Positions 1 to 8,718 are shown, counted from the stretch's first letter. The stretch is 64,000 nucleotides of DNA from Pseudomonas thivervalensis (GCF_001269655.1 NZ_LHVE01000020.1:1-64000); one strand, 5' to 3'. Translations and numbers: made by a program. The notes: generated by a model from the sequence alone, not told the origin.

Positions 1-72
1 CTACCGCTCGACTTGCATGTGTTAGGCCTGCCGCCAGCGTTCAATCTGAGCCATGATCAAACTCTTCAGTTC
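1..72 (-). rRNA. rrs: 16S ribosomal RNA, 5' end (partial)
   Basis: Read on the minus strand, the sequence begins GAACTGAAGAGTTTGATC and continues through the universal 27F-type site and the ACACATGCAAGTCGAGCGG block that opens bacterial 16S rRNA. The mature 5' end is placed at 72 by analogy with other Pseudomonas 16S genes. Only the first 72 bases are inside the window; the rest of the rrn operon lies to the left. The gene lies downstream of tyrS on the same strand. Confidence 0.97.
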
Positions 73-220
73 AAACATCTTTGGGTTTTGAGAAAACCCT
101 AAACTTGGCTCAGCAATCGTTGGTTACATCTTTGATTTCTCGCGGAGTAACTTGTGATGCTGATAATCTGTTGACTAGCAGTCTGACTCCACAAGCACCC
201 ACACGAATTGCTTGATTCAG

Positions 221-233
221 TTGTTAAAGAGCG
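221..233 (-). promoter_or_regulatory. rrn boxA antitermination element
   Basis: The minus strand reads CGCTCTTTAACAA, differing from the canonical rRNA boxA (TGCTCTTTAACAA) only at the first base. It lies about 150 bases upstream of mature 16S and just downstream of the closest rrn promoter. An imperfect stem-loop of boxB type (GTTGAG...CTCAGC, about 235-258) lies directly 5' of it. This is where the Nus antitermination complex would load on the rRNA transcript. Confidence 0.85.
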
Positions 234-267
234 GTTGGCTGAGTCTTTCGTCTCAACCGAGGCGCGC

Positions 268-295
268 ATTCTACAGCACCCCGTGTATCTGTCAA
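268..295 (-). promoter_or_regulatory. rrn promoter, proximal (third of three)
   Basis: On the minus strand there is a -35 TTGACA (290-295), a 16-base spacer and a -10 TAGAAT (268-273). The discriminator after the -10 is GCGCGCC, the GC-rich type expected for stringently controlled stable-RNA promoters. The start point would be near 260, just upstream of boxA. Confidence 0.75.
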
Positions 296-376
296 GCGGT
301 TATTTTAAGAAGTTTTCAAAGTTTCCTTTGCAACTTCAACCACTTGCGCTTCCGATCTCTCGTTAGCGGGAGGCGA

Positions 377-404
377 ATTCTACAGCGTTACTCGCTGCTG
401 TCAA
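377..404 (-). promoter_or_regulatory. rrn promoter, middle
   Basis: Minus-strand TTGACA (399-404), 16-base spacer, TAGAAT (377-382), followed by a TCGCC discriminator. Both hexamers are identical to those of the proximal promoter, suggesting duplication. Confidence 0.75.
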
Positions 405-579
405 CACCTCTTTTTCACCGCTTTCGACCGAGAAGATCGAACCGCCAATAGAGCCAAACAACACCGCTCTACCTGCTCCTTCCAAGCTTCGATGAACTGA
501 AGCCCAACCCCTTCGAAACCTACTTAACTCATTGAATCTCAAGGAGTTTTCCGTTTCGACTGCGCCGGAAGTGGGGCGA

Positions 580-607
580 ATTATAGACTTCCAGAATCTG
601 CCGTCAA
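580..607 (-). promoter_or_regulatory. rrn promoter, distal
   Basis: Minus-strand TTGACG (602-607), 16-base spacer, consensus TATAAT (580-585), then TCGCC. It begins only 15 bases after the tyrS stop codon, so the whole 550-base gap between tyrS and 16S is rrn promoter and leader DNA. Short open frames in it, such as 212-451 on the plus strand, are not genes. Confidence 0.75.
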
Positions 608-622
608 CACCTATTTTCAGCT

Positions 623-1822
623 TTACGCAGACATCAGCGTAATACGTGCAAAAGCCTTCTTACCGGCCTGGCACACATGAGTAGAACCCAGCTTATATAT
701 ATAGGCGCGATCCACGACCACACCATCTATACGCACACCGCCCGAACCCAGGAGATCCCGAGCCACCGCCGCATTCTTGACCAGGCCCGCCTTATTAAGG
801 ACCGCCGCAATTGGCATATCCTCGGCAGCAACCAGCTCGATCTCTGGCAGATCATCCGGCAGCTCGCCATCTTTCATGCGATTACCCGCCGCACGATGGG
901 CATTGGCCGCAGCCTCCTCACCATGGAAACGCGCAACGATCTCTTCGGCCAGCTTGATCTTGATATCTCGCGGATTGGCCCCCGCCTCTACATCGGCACG
1001 GAACGCATTGATTTCATCCATGGACCGGAAGCTCAACAGCTCGAAATAACGCCACATCAGCACATCAGGAATGGAGACCAGTTTGCTGTACATGACGCCC
1101 GGCGCTTCCTGGATGCCTACGTAGTTACCCAGCGATTTGGACATCTTCTTCACGCCATCCAACCCCTCCAGCAACGGCATGGTCAGGATGCACTGCGCCT
1201 CTTGACCATAACCACGCTGCAGCTCACGCCCCATCAACAGGTTGAACTTCTGGTCGGTACCACCAAGCTCAACGTCCGCGCGCAGCGCGACCGAGTCATA
1301 GCCCTGCACAAGCGGATAGAGGAATTCATGAATGGCGATTGGCTGGTTGGTTGTATAGCGCTTGTCGAAATCATCGCGCTCGAGCATGCGAGCCACGGTG
1401 TATTGGGATGTCAGGCGAATGAAATCCGCCGGCCCCATCTGATCCATCCAAGTGGAATTGAAAGCCACTTCAGTCTTGGCCGGATCAAGAATCTTGAAAA
1501 CCTGAGTCTTGTAGGTCTCGGCGTTATCGAGCACCTGCTCACGGGTCAGCGGTGGCCGCGTAGCACTCTTGCCGCTTGGATCACCGATCATCCCGGTGAA
1601 GTCACCTATAAGGAAGATGACCTGATGCCCCAGATCCTGAAACTGGCGCAGCTTATTAATAAGCACGGTATGCCCCAGGTGCAAGTCGGGCGCCGTCGGG
1701 TCGAAACCAGCCTTGATGCGCAGCGGCTGCCCACGCTTGAGCTTTTCGATCAGCTCGGACTCGACCAACAGTTCTTCCGCACCACGTTTGATCAGCGCTA
1801 GCTGCTCTTCAACCGACTTCAT
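623..1822 (-). CDS. tyrS: tyrosyl-tRNA synthetase
   Basis: Charges tRNA-Tyr with tyrosine using ATP in the cytoplasm. The 399-residue product has the class I signature HLGH in the form typical of TyrRS, a KKMSKS loop (KMSKS motif) in the middle, and a C-terminal S4-like RNA-binding domain (GSGGVRIDG region). The frame stays open upstream to 1915, but the extra residues do not look like TyrRS. The ATG at 1822 gives the family N-terminus MKSVEEQLALIKRG and is chosen although its Shine-Dalgarno is weak. The gene lies next to an rrn operon on the same strand and is divergent from the M23 peptidase gene, the same order I remember from P. aeruginosa. Confidence 0.97.
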   Translation of the reverse strand: MKSVEEQLALIKRGAEELLVESELIEKLKRGQPLRIKAGFDPTAPDLHLGHTVLINKLRQFQDLGHQVIFLIGDFTGMIGDPSGKSATRPPLTREQVLDNAETYKTQVFKILDPAKTEVAFNSTWMDQMGPADFIRLTSQYTVARMLERDDFDKRYTTNQPIAIHEFLYPLVQGYDSVALRADVELGGTDQKFNLLMGRELQRGYGQEAQCILTMPLLEGLDGVKKMSKSLGNYVGIQEAPGVMYSKLVSIPDVLMWRYFELLSFRSMDEINAFRADVEAGANPRDIKIKLAEEIVARFHGEEAAANAHRAAGNRMKDGELPDDLPEIELVAAEDMPIAAVLNKAGLVKNAAVARDLLGSGGVRIDGVVVDRAYIYKLGSTHVCQAGKKAFARITLMSA

Positions 1823-1935
1823 AACAGACCCGTAAGGCTCAGATTCAAAGGGCCCCAACCATACAAGATCGCGCACCAAATACAAGGTTTGCCAGGCGCA
1901 AGGACGCCAATCCACAGAACAGAGCGTTCGCGGGC

Positions 1936-1964
1936 TTGCTTCGCAGGGGTTTTGGTTATATTTT
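1936..1964 (+). promoter_or_regulatory. possible promoter for the M23 peptidase gene
   Basis: TTGCTT (1936-1941), 17-base spacer, TATTTT (1959-1964), in the divergent gap between tyrS and the M23 peptidase gene. The match is only fair, and a second AT-rich -10 candidate (TATACA) lies a few bases downstream. Confidence 0.3.
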
Positions 1965-2034
1965 ATACAGTTATTTCATCTTCATCATGTCATTCATCTT
2001 TTCCAATTCATTTTTTCAAAAGCCAAAATTACTT

Positions 2035-3453
2035 ATGACCACAGAACCGTCTAAAGCGCCGCCGCTTTACCCAAAGACCCACCTGCTTGCCGCCAGTGGC
2101 ATCGCAGCCCTCCTTAGCCTGGCGCTCCTGGTGTTTCCCTCCAGCGATGTTGAAGCCAAAAAGACGACTCTGAGTCTTGAACTGGAAAGCCCTGCTGAAC
2201 AACTGACACAAGAACAAGACGCCGCCGAAGCCGTTCAAGCCACAAACGAACCGGCCGCTTCTCCGTTTGCACAGATTGAAAACAGCCCGGAAGACACTGC
2301 CCAGGCCGCCGTTCAGGTGGAAGCGCCTGTTGCAGAAGAAAAGAAAGGACCGGACCATCGCGAAGTGATTGTCGCCAAGGGCGACACGCTTTCCACCCTC
2401 TTCGAAAAGGTCGGTCTGCCCTCGACTTCGGTCCATGAAATCCTGGCCAGCGACAAACAAGCCAAGCAATTCACCCAGTTGCAGCGCGGCCAGAAACTCG
2501 AATTCGAACTCAATCCAGACGGCCAGTTGACCAATCTGCACACCAAACTGAGCGACCTGGAAAGCATCACCCTGACCAAAAATGACAAGGGTTATGTATT
2601 CAACCGAATCACCGCCAAGCCTACCGTTCGCTCGGCCTACGTCCATGGCATCATCAACAGCTCGTTGTCTCAGTCAGCTGCGCGCGCTGGCCTTTCCCAT
2701 AGCCTGACCATGGATATGGCCAGCGTCTTCGGCTATGACATCGACTTCGCCCAGGACATTCGCCAGGGTGACGAATTCGACGTCATCTACGAGCAGAAAG
2801 TGGTCAATGGCAAGAGCGTAGGCAACGGCCCGATTCTCTCCGCGCGCTTCACCAACCGCGGCAAGACGTACACAGCGGTGCGCTACACCAACAAGCAAGG
2901 CAATAGCAGCTACTACACCGCCGACGGCAATAGCATGCGCAAGGCATTCATCCGTACACCGGTTGATTTCGCCCGTATCAGCTCGAAGTTCTCCGCCGGT
3001 CGCAAGCATCCGATCCTGAACAAGATTCGCGCCCACAAAGGTGTCGACTACGCCGCCCCTCGTGGTACGCCAATCAAGGCCGCCGGCGACGGCAAGGTGT
3101 TGCTGGCCGGACGTCGCGGCGGTTATGGCAACACCGTGATCATCCAGCACGGCAACACTTACCGCACGCTGTATGGCCACATGCAGGGCTTCGCCAAAGG
3201 TGTGAAGACTGGCGGCACCGTCAAGCAAGGCCAGGTGATCGGATACATCGGCACTACCGGCCTGTCCACCGGCCCGCACTTGCACTATGAATTCCAGGTC
3301 AACGGCGTCCACGTCGATCCACTTGGCCAGAAATTGCCGATGGCCGATCCGATCGCCAAGGGCGAGCGCGCGCGCTTCCTGGCTCAAAGCCAACCCTTGA
3401 TGGCTCGCATGGATCAAGAGAAAGCCACCATGCTGGCCTCGAGCAAGCGCTAA
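2035..3453 (+). CDS. M23 family murein endopeptidase (MepM/YebA-like)
   Basis: Predicted zinc endopeptidase that cleaves peptide cross-links in the periplasm. The 472 residues contain an N-terminal membrane anchor (about 16-36), a low-complexity Glu/Ala/Gln linker, an OapA/LysM-like segment with AKGDTLSTLF near 114-123, and a C-terminal LytM/peptidase_M23 domain. The zinc ligands of the family are visible as H334-K-G-V-D338 and H415-L-H417. The ATG at 2035 is chosen because it starts the familiar MTTEPSKAPP N-terminus; the open frame from 1936 begins with TTG and has no Shine-Dalgarno. It ends three bases before anmK, so cell-wall hydrolysis and anhydro-muropeptide recycling genes are probably co-transcribed. 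Confidence 0.9.
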   Translation: MTTEPSKAPPLYPKTHLLAASGIAALLSLALLVFPSSDVEAKKTTLSLELESPAEQLTQEQDAAEAVQATNEPAASPFAQIENSPEDTAQAAVQVEAPVAEEKKGPDHREVIVAKGDTLSTLFEKVGLPSTSVHEILASDKQAKQFTQLQRGQKLEFELNPDGQLTNLHTKLSDLESITLTKNDKGYVFNRITAKPTVRSAYVHGIINSSLSQSAARAGLSHSLTMDMASVFGYDIDFAQDIRQGDEFDVIYEQKVVNGKSVGNGPILSARFTNRGKTYTAVRYTNKQGNSSYYTADGNSMRKAFIRTPVDFARISSKFSAGRKHPILNKIRAHKGVDYAAPRGTPIKAAGDGKVLLAGRRGGYGNTVIIQHGNTYRTLYGHMQGFAKGVKTGGTVKQGQVIGYIGTTGLSTGPHLHYEFQVNGVHVDPLGQKLPMADPIAKGERARFLAQSQPLMARMDQEKATMLASSKR

Positions 3454-3456
3454 GCC

Positions 3457-4548
3457 ATGGCGCTCTATATCGGTGTGATGTCCGGGACCAGCCTGGATGG
3501 CTTGGATATCGCACTGATCGAACTGGCCCCGGCGATCAAATTGATCGCCACGCACTACATCCCCATGCCCGTCGCTCTGCGCGCCGAATTGCTCGGATTG
3601 TGCAGCAGCGGGCCCGATGAGATCGCCCGCTCCGCCATTGCCCAACAAAGCTGGGTAAAACTGGCCGCACAGGGTATCCATGCCCTGCTCAACGAGCAGA
3701 AACTCAAGCCTGAAGACATCACCGCAGTTGGCAGCCACGGCCAGACCATTCGCCACGAACCGGCCCGTGGATTTACTGTGCAAATCGGTAATCCGGCACT
3801 GTTGAGCGAATTGACCGGGATCACCGTCGTCAGCGATTTCCGCAGCCGCGATGTCGCCGCTGGCGGGCAAGGCGCCCCACTGGTCCCGGCGTTTCACGAA
3901 GCATTGTTCGAAGCACGAGCCGGTCATCGTGCCGTGCTGAATGTCGGTGGCTTCAGCAATCTCAGCCTGATAGAGCCCGCAAAACCTGTCGCCGGTTTCG
4001 ACTGCGGCCCAGGCAACGTATTGCTCGATGCCTGGATTCATCAACAACGCGGCGAGCATTTCGACCGCGACGGCCAATGGGCCGCCAGCGGAGAAGTCGA
4101 GCCAGTCTTGCTCAAGGCACTGCTCAGCGACCCCTTCTTCGTCACCAAGGGTCCGAAAAGTACCGGTCGTGAAGTATTCAACCTGCCATGGCTGAGCCAG
4201 CATTTGTCGCAGTTGCCAGCTTTCGCCCCGGAAAACGTCCAGGCGACGTTACTCGAACTGACCGCCCTAACCATCGTCGAATCACTTCAATATGCCCAGC
4301 CGAATACTCAGGAGTTGCTGGTCTGCGGCGGCGGCGCGCACAACCAGGCGTTCATGAAGCGCCTGGCCGAATTGCTGCCAGAGGCCACCGTCAGCAGCAC
4401 GGCGGCATATGGAGTGGATCCGGACTGGGTAGAAGCCATGGCGTTCGCCTGGCTCGCCCATTGCTGCCTTGAAGGTATTCCAGGTAACCGCCCAAGTGTC
4501 ACGGGCGCCCGTGGCCTGCGCGTACTCGGCGCCATCTACCCGGCCTGA
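3457..4548 (+). CDS. anmK: anhydro-N-acetylmuramic acid kinase
   Basis: Phosphorylates and opens 1,6-anhydro-MurNAc to MurNAc-6-phosphate, the entry step of cytoplasmic peptidoglycan recycling. The 363-residue protein begins with the family signature GVMSGTSLDGLD (residues 6-17), has FDCGPGN and GGGAHN sugar-kinase motifs, and is the usual length. It starts three bases after the peptidase stop and ends at a strong terminator. In pseudomonads the product feeds the MupP-AmgK-MurU bypass; amgK and murU are also in this window at 32330-34023. Confidence 0.96.
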   Translation: MALYIGVMSGTSLDGLDIALIELAPAIKLIATHYIPMPVALRAELLGLCSSGPDEIARSAIAQQSWVKLAAQGIHALLNEQKLKPEDITAVGSHGQTIRHEPARGFTVQIGNPALLSELTGITVVSDFRSRDVAAGGQGAPLVPAFHEALFEARAGHRAVLNVGGFSNLSLIEPAKPVAGFDCGPGNVLLDAWIHQQRGEHFDRDGQWAASGEVEPVLLKALLSDPFFVTKGPKSTGREVFNLPWLSQHLSQLPAFAPENVQATLLELTALTIVESLQYAQPNTQELLVCGGGAHNQAFMKRLAELLPEATVSSTAAYGVDPDWVEAMAFAWLAHCCLEGIPGNRPSVTGARGLRVLGAIYPA

Positions 4549-4565
4549 ATCCAATAATCACGGAC

Positions 4566-4607
4566 AAAAAAACGCCGCAGGGCCCAAGGCACTGCGGCGT
4601 TTTTTTT
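4566..4607. terminator. bidirectional intrinsic terminator, anmK/erpA
   Basis: A-rich tract plus ACGCCGCAG, an 11-base loop, CTGCGGCGT plus eight T. The symmetry gives a U-tract in both directions, so it can end anmK (plus) and erpA (minus), whose 3' ends face each other here. Confidence 0.9.
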
Positions 4608-4619
4608 ATACTGAAGCCT

Positions 4620-4970
4620 TCAGATCGAGAACGAAGAGCCGCACCCACAGGTCGTGGTGGCGTTAGGATTCTTGATCACGAAACGCGAGCCTTCCAGACC
4701 TTCCTGATAATCCACCTCGGCACCTGCCAGGTACTGGAAGCTCATCGGGTCGACCACCAGGCTGACACCTTCGCGCTCGACAATGGTGTCGTCTTCGGCC
4801 ACTTCTTCATCGAAAGTGAAGCCGTACTGGAAACCGGAACAACCGCCGCCCGTAACAAATACGCGCAGCTTCAAACGATCATTGCCCTCTTCATCGACCA
4901 GGCTCTTCACCTTGTGCGCGGCACCGTGGGTGAATTGCAAAGCCGTGGGGGTGAAGGTTTCGACGCTCAT
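4620..4970 (-). CDS. erpA: iron-sulfur cluster insertion protein ErpA
   Basis: A-type carrier that delivers [Fe-S] clusters to apo-proteins, in E. coli including the isoprenoid enzymes. The 116-residue protein has the three conserved cysteines C44 (GGGCSGF), C108 and C110 (CGCGSSFSI at the C-terminus). Start ATG at 4970 with GGGAG about 8 bases upstream; the open frame continues 5' to 5048 but that extension is not part of the family. Convergent with anmK and followed upstream by argC on the same strand. Confidence 0.96.
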   Translation of the reverse strand: MSVETFTPTALQFTHGAAHKVKSLVDEEGNDRLKLRVFVTGGGCSGFQYGFTFDEEVAEDDTIVEREGVSLVVDPMSFQYLAGAEVDYQEGLEGSRFVIKNPNATTTCGCGSSFSI

Positions 4971-5062
4971 GCTGAATATCTCCCGGCGCTTACGCCGCCA
5001 TAATGCGTGATGGCGGGCATTATCCGCTTCTCCTAGAAAATTGGTCAACTATTTACAAGAGC

Positions 5063-5094
5063 AGCGGCAAGCTACAAGCCTCAAGCTTGTCGCT
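5063..5094. repeat. stem-loop downstream of argC
   Basis: AGCGGCAAGC and GCTTGTCGCT form a 10-bp stem (one G-T pair) around a 12-base loop. It lies four bases after the argC stop on the minus strand. There is no proper U-tract, so it may stabilise or attenuate the transcript rather than terminate it. Confidence 0.5.
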
Positions 5095-5098
5095 GTTG

Positions 5099-6133
5099 TT
5101 AAGGCAACATCCCTGCATGGGACAGCCCCAGGCGCTCATCCAGCCCGAACAGGATGTTCAGGTTCTGCACTGCCTGACCGGACGCGCCCTTGACCAGGTT
5201 GTCGATGACCGACAACACCACCACCAGATCACCGTCCTGCGGACGATGCACGGCGATCCGGCAAACGTTCGCACCGCGCACGCTGCGGGTTTCCGGATGA
5301 CTGCCAGCCGGCATCACGTCGACGAACGGTTCGTTGGCATAACGTTTTTCAAACAGCGCCTGCAGATCCACCGAACGATCGACGACAGTCGCATACAGGG
5401 TGGAATGGATACCACGAATCATCGGGGTCAGGTGCGGCACGAAGGTAAGACCGACGTCCTTGCCCGCTGCCCGGCGCAACCCCTGGCGAATTTCCGGCAG
5501 GTGGCGATGCCCCTTGACCGCGTACGCCTTCATGCTCTCCGACGTCTCGGAATACAGCGAGCCGACACTGGCGCCACGCCCGGCACCGCTGACACCGGAT
5601 TTGCAGTCGGCAATCAGGCGCGAAGCATCGGCAAGACCGGCTTCAAGCAGCGGCAGGAACCCCAGCTGTGTCGCCGTCGGATAGCAACCCGGCACGGCGA
5701 TCAGTCGTGCCTGCTTGATTTGCTCGCGATTGACTTCCGGCAAGCCGTAGACCGCCTCCTCGAGCAACTCTGGCGCACCGTGGGGCTGGCCGTACCATTT
5801 GGCCCACTCATCGGCGTCCTGCAGGCGGAAGTCCGCCGACAGGTCGATGACCTTGGTCCCGGCGGCCAGCAGTTCGCCGGCCAGGGCGTGGGCGACACCG
5901 TGGGGCGTGGCGAAGAACACCACATCGCAGGCGCCGAGGGTCTTGACGTCCGGAACGCTGAACGCCAGGCCGTCGTAATGGCCTCGCAGGTTCGGATACA
6001 TGTCGGCGACGGCCAGGCCGGCCTCGGATCGGGAGGTAATGACCACCACCTCAGCCTGCGGATGCTGCGCCAGCAGACGCAGCAGTTCGACACCGGTGTA
6101 ACCCGTGCCGCCGACGATACCGACCTTGACCAT
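5099..6133 (-). CDS. argC: N-acetyl-gamma-glutamyl-phosphate reductase
   Basis: NADPH-dependent third step of arginine biosynthesis, reducing N-acetylglutamyl phosphate to the semialdehyde. The 344-residue protein has the dinucleotide motif GGTGYTG (8-14) and the catalytic cysteine in AVPGCYPTA (C150), typical of type 1 ArgC. Start ATG at 6133 is chosen because MVKVGIVGGTGYTG is the conserved N-terminus; upstream in-frame codons to 6226 do not match the family. Lies between erpA and the divergent hemJ. Confidence 0.96.
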   Translation of the reverse strand: MVKVGIVGGTGYTGVELLRLLAQHPQAEVVVITSRSEAGLAVADMYPNLRGHYDGLAFSVPDVKTLGACDVVFFATPHGVAHALAGELLAAGTKVIDLSADFRLQDADEWAKWYGQPHGAPELLEEAVYGLPEVNREQIKQARLIAVPGCYPTATQLGFLPLLEAGLADASRLIADCKSGVSGAGRGASVGSLYSETSESMKAYAVKGHRHLPEIRQGLRRAAGKDVGLTFVPHLTPMIRGIHSTLYATVVDRSVDLQALFEKRYANEPFVDVMPAGSHPETRSVRGANVCRIAVHRPQDGDLVVVLSVIDNLVKGASGQAVQNLNILFGLDERLGLSHAGMLP

Positions 6134-6268
6134 AAACCTGCCCTCAACGAACCCACTGGAAAGCCGTCGATGATAGGGGCCGCAGGGCGTGGCGACAACC
6201 GTCAAGGTGACGTGTGGCCGCTCCAACCTCTACTATCGGGCTACCGTGAATTTCTGGAATAACTAAAA

Positions 6269-6700
6269 ATGCTCTATCTGTGGCTCAAAGCACTTCACAT
6301 TGTCAGCATGGTTTGCTGGTTCGCCGGCCTGTTCTACCTGCCCCGCCTGTTTGTCTATCACGCCCAAAGCGAGGACAGCGTCAGCAAAGAACGTTTCAGC
6401 GTCATGGAGCGCAAGTTGTACCGCGGCATCATGGGCCCGGCGATGATTGCCACCCTGGTATTCGGTATCTGGCTACTCAGCCTCAACGCCAGCGCCTACT
6501 TCACCCAGGGAGGCTGGATGCACGCCAAGTTGACCCTGGTCGTGCTGCTGATCGGCTACCACCATATGTGCGGCGCTCAGGTGAAGCGCTTCGCCCGTGG
6601 CGAAAACACCCGCAGCCATGTCTTTTATCGCTGGTTCAATGAGGTGCCGGTTCTGATATTGCTGGCTATCGTAATTCTGGTCGTCGTCCGACCGTTCTAA
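6269..6700 (+). CDS. hemJ: protoporphyrinogen oxidase HemJ
   Basis: Small membrane protein (143 residues) of the HemJ/UPF0093 family that oxidises protoporphyrinogen IX in haem synthesis in bacteria lacking HemG or HemY. Four hydrophobic segments are visible (about 3-25, 53-72, 82-100, 122-142), and the first helix carries the conserved histidine (LKALHIVSM, H10) with HAKL and YHHM motifs further on. A-rich sequence precedes the ATG. Divergent from argC and followed after 35 bases by the nitronate monooxygenase gene. Confidence 0.9.
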   Translation: MLYLWLKALHIVSMVCWFAGLFYLPRLFVYHAQSEDSVSKERFSVMERKLYRGIMGPAMIATLVFGIWLLSLNASAYFTQGGWMHAKLTLVVLLIGYHHMCGAQVKRFARGENTRSHVFYRWFNEVPVLILLAIVILVVVRPF

Positions 6701-6735
6701 TCTCCAATCAGCCTTCATTATCCGGGGTACTTCCA

Positions 6736-7704
6736 ATGTCGTTGCCCGCTCTGCTTGAACAGCGCTTGCGCCTGCCCGTCGTGGCGGCCCCCATGTTCCT
6801 GATTTCCAACCCACAACTGGTGCTGGCCTGCTGCCGCAATGGCATCGTCGGCAGCTTTCCAGCATTGAACCAGCGTGAAAGCAGCGGCTTCAAGGCCTGG
6901 CTGGAAGAAATCGAAGCAGGCCTGGCGACCTTGGAAAACCCGGCGCCCTACGCGGTAAACCTGATCGTCCATCACAGCAACCCACGGCTTCAAGCCGACC
7001 TGGCCATCTGCATCGAGCATAAGGTGCCGATTGTCATCACCAGCCTGGGCGCGGTGAAGGAGCTGGTGGACGCGGTTCATGGCTACGGCGGCCTGGTGTT
7101 CCATGACGTAACCACCCGGCGTCATGCCGAGAAAGCCGCCGAAGCCGGCGTCGATGGCTTGATCGCCGTAGCCGCTGGCGCAGGCGGGCACGCCGGGACC
7201 TGGAGCCCGTTTTCACTGATTGCCGAGATCCGCCAGTTTTTCGATAAGACCCTGCTACTTGCAGGATGCCTGAACCACGGTCATCAGATCCTGGCCGCAC
7301 AATTGCTCGGCGCGGACCTGGCCTATTTTGGTACGCGCTTTATCGGTACAAACGAAAGCCACGCACCTGACGCTTATAAAGAGATGTTGCTCACATCCAG
7401 AGCCGCAGACATCGTGCATACTCCCGCTGTATCCGGAGTGCCGGCCAGTTTCATGCGCCAGAGCCTGGAGAACGCCGGTTTCGATCTCGCCGCCCTGCAG
7501 AACAGAGGCGAGGTGGATTTTGGCTCGAAACTCAAACCACTGAACGATGAAGCCAAGGCCTGGAAAACCGTATGGTCCGCTGGCCAGGGCGTGGGTGAAA
7601 TCGATGATTTGCCCAGCGTCGATCAGTTGGTGGCGCGCCTGGATGAAGAATACCGCCAGGCACAAGCCCGGGCGGCGCAGCTTGGCGGGCAATGGCCACG
7701 CTGA
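6736..7704 (+). CDS. nitronate monooxygenase (2-nitropropane dioxygenase family)
   Basis: FMN-dependent TIM-barrel enzyme that oxidises nitronates such as propionate-3-nitronate, a respiratory toxin. The 322-residue product opens with LPVVAAPMFLISNP (substrate/FMN pocket), has GAGGHAG in the middle and the phosphate-binding region LLGADLAYFGTRFIGT, all typical of class II NMO. Same strand as hemJ and the following DUF805 gene. The physiological substrate cannot be told from sequence; paralogues can be enoyl-reductase-like. Confidence 0.85.
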   Translation: MSLPALLEQRLRLPVVAAPMFLISNPQLVLACCRNGIVGSFPALNQRESSGFKAWLEEIEAGLATLENPAPYAVNLIVHHSNPRLQADLAICIEHKVPIVITSLGAVKELVDAVHGYGGLVFHDVTTRRHAEKAAEAGVDGLIAVAAGAGGHAGTWSPFSLIAEIRQFFDKTLLLAGCLNHGHQILAAQLLGADLAYFGTRFIGTNESHAPDAYKEMLLTSRAADIVHTPAVSGVPASFMRQSLENAGFDLAALQNRGEVDFGSKLKPLNDEAKAWKTVWSAGQGVGEIDDLPSVDQLVARLDEEYRQAQARAAQLGGQWPR

Positions 7705-7755
7705 ACCAGCCCCAACAAAACAACTACTTAACTTACAGAGACAAGGATGCCGGGC

Positions 7756-8718
7756 ATGAGCGAAACCCGTTTCAACATCGTGTTCGACGGCGGCCTGATG
7801 CCGGGCGTCGATACCACCACCGCCAAACTCAACCTCGCCGAGCTGTTCAAAAGCGATGTCAGCGCTATTGAACGGCTGTTCACCGGTCGTAAGGTCGCCC
7901 TTAAAAGCAACCTGTCCCAGAACGAGGCGCAGCAGTACCTGGAAGCGCTCAACAAAAGCGGAATCGATGCCAGGATCGAAGCCGAACCCACCGTTCAATT
8001 GAACCTTGGCGAAGTACAGGACGCGCCACGGCAACCGAGTGGACGCCACCCCGATTCGATCGTCGAGCCCGCCTCGCCCTACGCGCCTCCCCGCGCCGAA
8101 GTCGGTGAAGCGCTTGCCGAGTACAGCACCCTCAAGCCCTTCAGCTTCGAAGGGCGTATCGGGCGCCTGCGCTACCTGGCCTGGACCATGGTGCTGACCC
8201 TGGCCCTACTGCCCTTGGTCGGCGTGGGCTTCTGGCTGGCCACGGCCTGGCTGCTGGCTTCCGACTCTATCGCGGGACTTATCGTCGGCGGTTTGCTCGC
8301 CGCAGTCGTCGTGCTTGCCTTTGCCTTCGTGAGCATCCAGTTCAACGTCCAGCGCCTGCATGATCTCGGCTGGTCGGGGTGGTTGTGGCTGATCAACCTC
8401 GTTCCCTTCGTGGGCAGCATCTTCCCGTTCATCCTCATCATCGCGCCGGGCAATACCGGCGCAAACCAGTACGGCCCGCCACCGCCGCGCAATACCACGG
8501 CGGTCAAGCTGTTGGCCTCGCTCTGGCTGGTGATGATCGTCTTGATTTTCCTGGCCACGTTCGCCGGTATCTTCGGCGCCCTCCAAGAGGACTACGACAG
8601 CAGCACCCTGAGCAGCTATGAAAGCAGCGAGTCCAGCAGCGAAACCGCTGAAGAGCCCGCCGCCGAGGCAGCCGAGCCCGCTCCGCCTTCTGTAGACTAT
8701 GAAGAAGAGGAACAATAA
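7756..8718 (+). CDS. DUF805 family inner-membrane protein with an N-terminal soluble domain
   Basis: About 320 residues. Residues 1-80 form a soluble module with the pattern FNIVFDGGLMPG...LAELFKSD...ERLFTGRKVALKSNL, which recurs in several uncharacterised proteobacterial membrane proteins. Then comes a Pro-rich linker, a DUF805 membrane domain (FEGRIGRLRYLAW; helices about 142-165, 172-195, 215-235, 255-280) and an acidic Ser/Glu-rich tail. Two ATGs are available: 7747 abuts the AAGG and is too close to it, while 7756 has ACAAGG nine bases upstream and is preferred. Function unknown. Confidence 0.8.
   Translation: MSETRFNIVFDGGLMPGVDTTTAKLNLAELFKSDVSAIERLFTGRKVALKSNLSQNEAQQYLEALNKSGIDARIEAEPTVQLNLGEVQDAPRQPSGRHPDSIVEPASPYAPPRAEVGEALAEYSTLKPFSFEGRIGRLRYLAWTMVLTLALLPLVGVGFWLATAWLLASDSIAGLIVGGLLAAVVVLAFAFVSIQFNVQRLHDLGWSGWLWLINLVPFVGSIFPFILIIAPGNTGANQYGPPPPRNTTAVKLLASLWLVMIVLIFLATFAGIFGALQEDYDSSTLSSYESSESSSETAEEPAAEAAEPAPPSVDYEEEEQ

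Noticed and set aside
212..451. 79-codon plus-strand open frame in the rrn leader
   Set aside because: It lies across boxA and two rrn promoters, has no Shine-Dalgarno and no recognisable protein.
677..1801. Long plus-strand frame opposite tyrS
   Set aside because: Antisense shadow of a well-supported gene; low-complexity composition, no family motifs.
2674..4203. 509-codon minus-strand frame opposite the M23 peptidase and anmK
   Set aside because: Spans two real genes in the opposite direction; an effect of high GC codon use.
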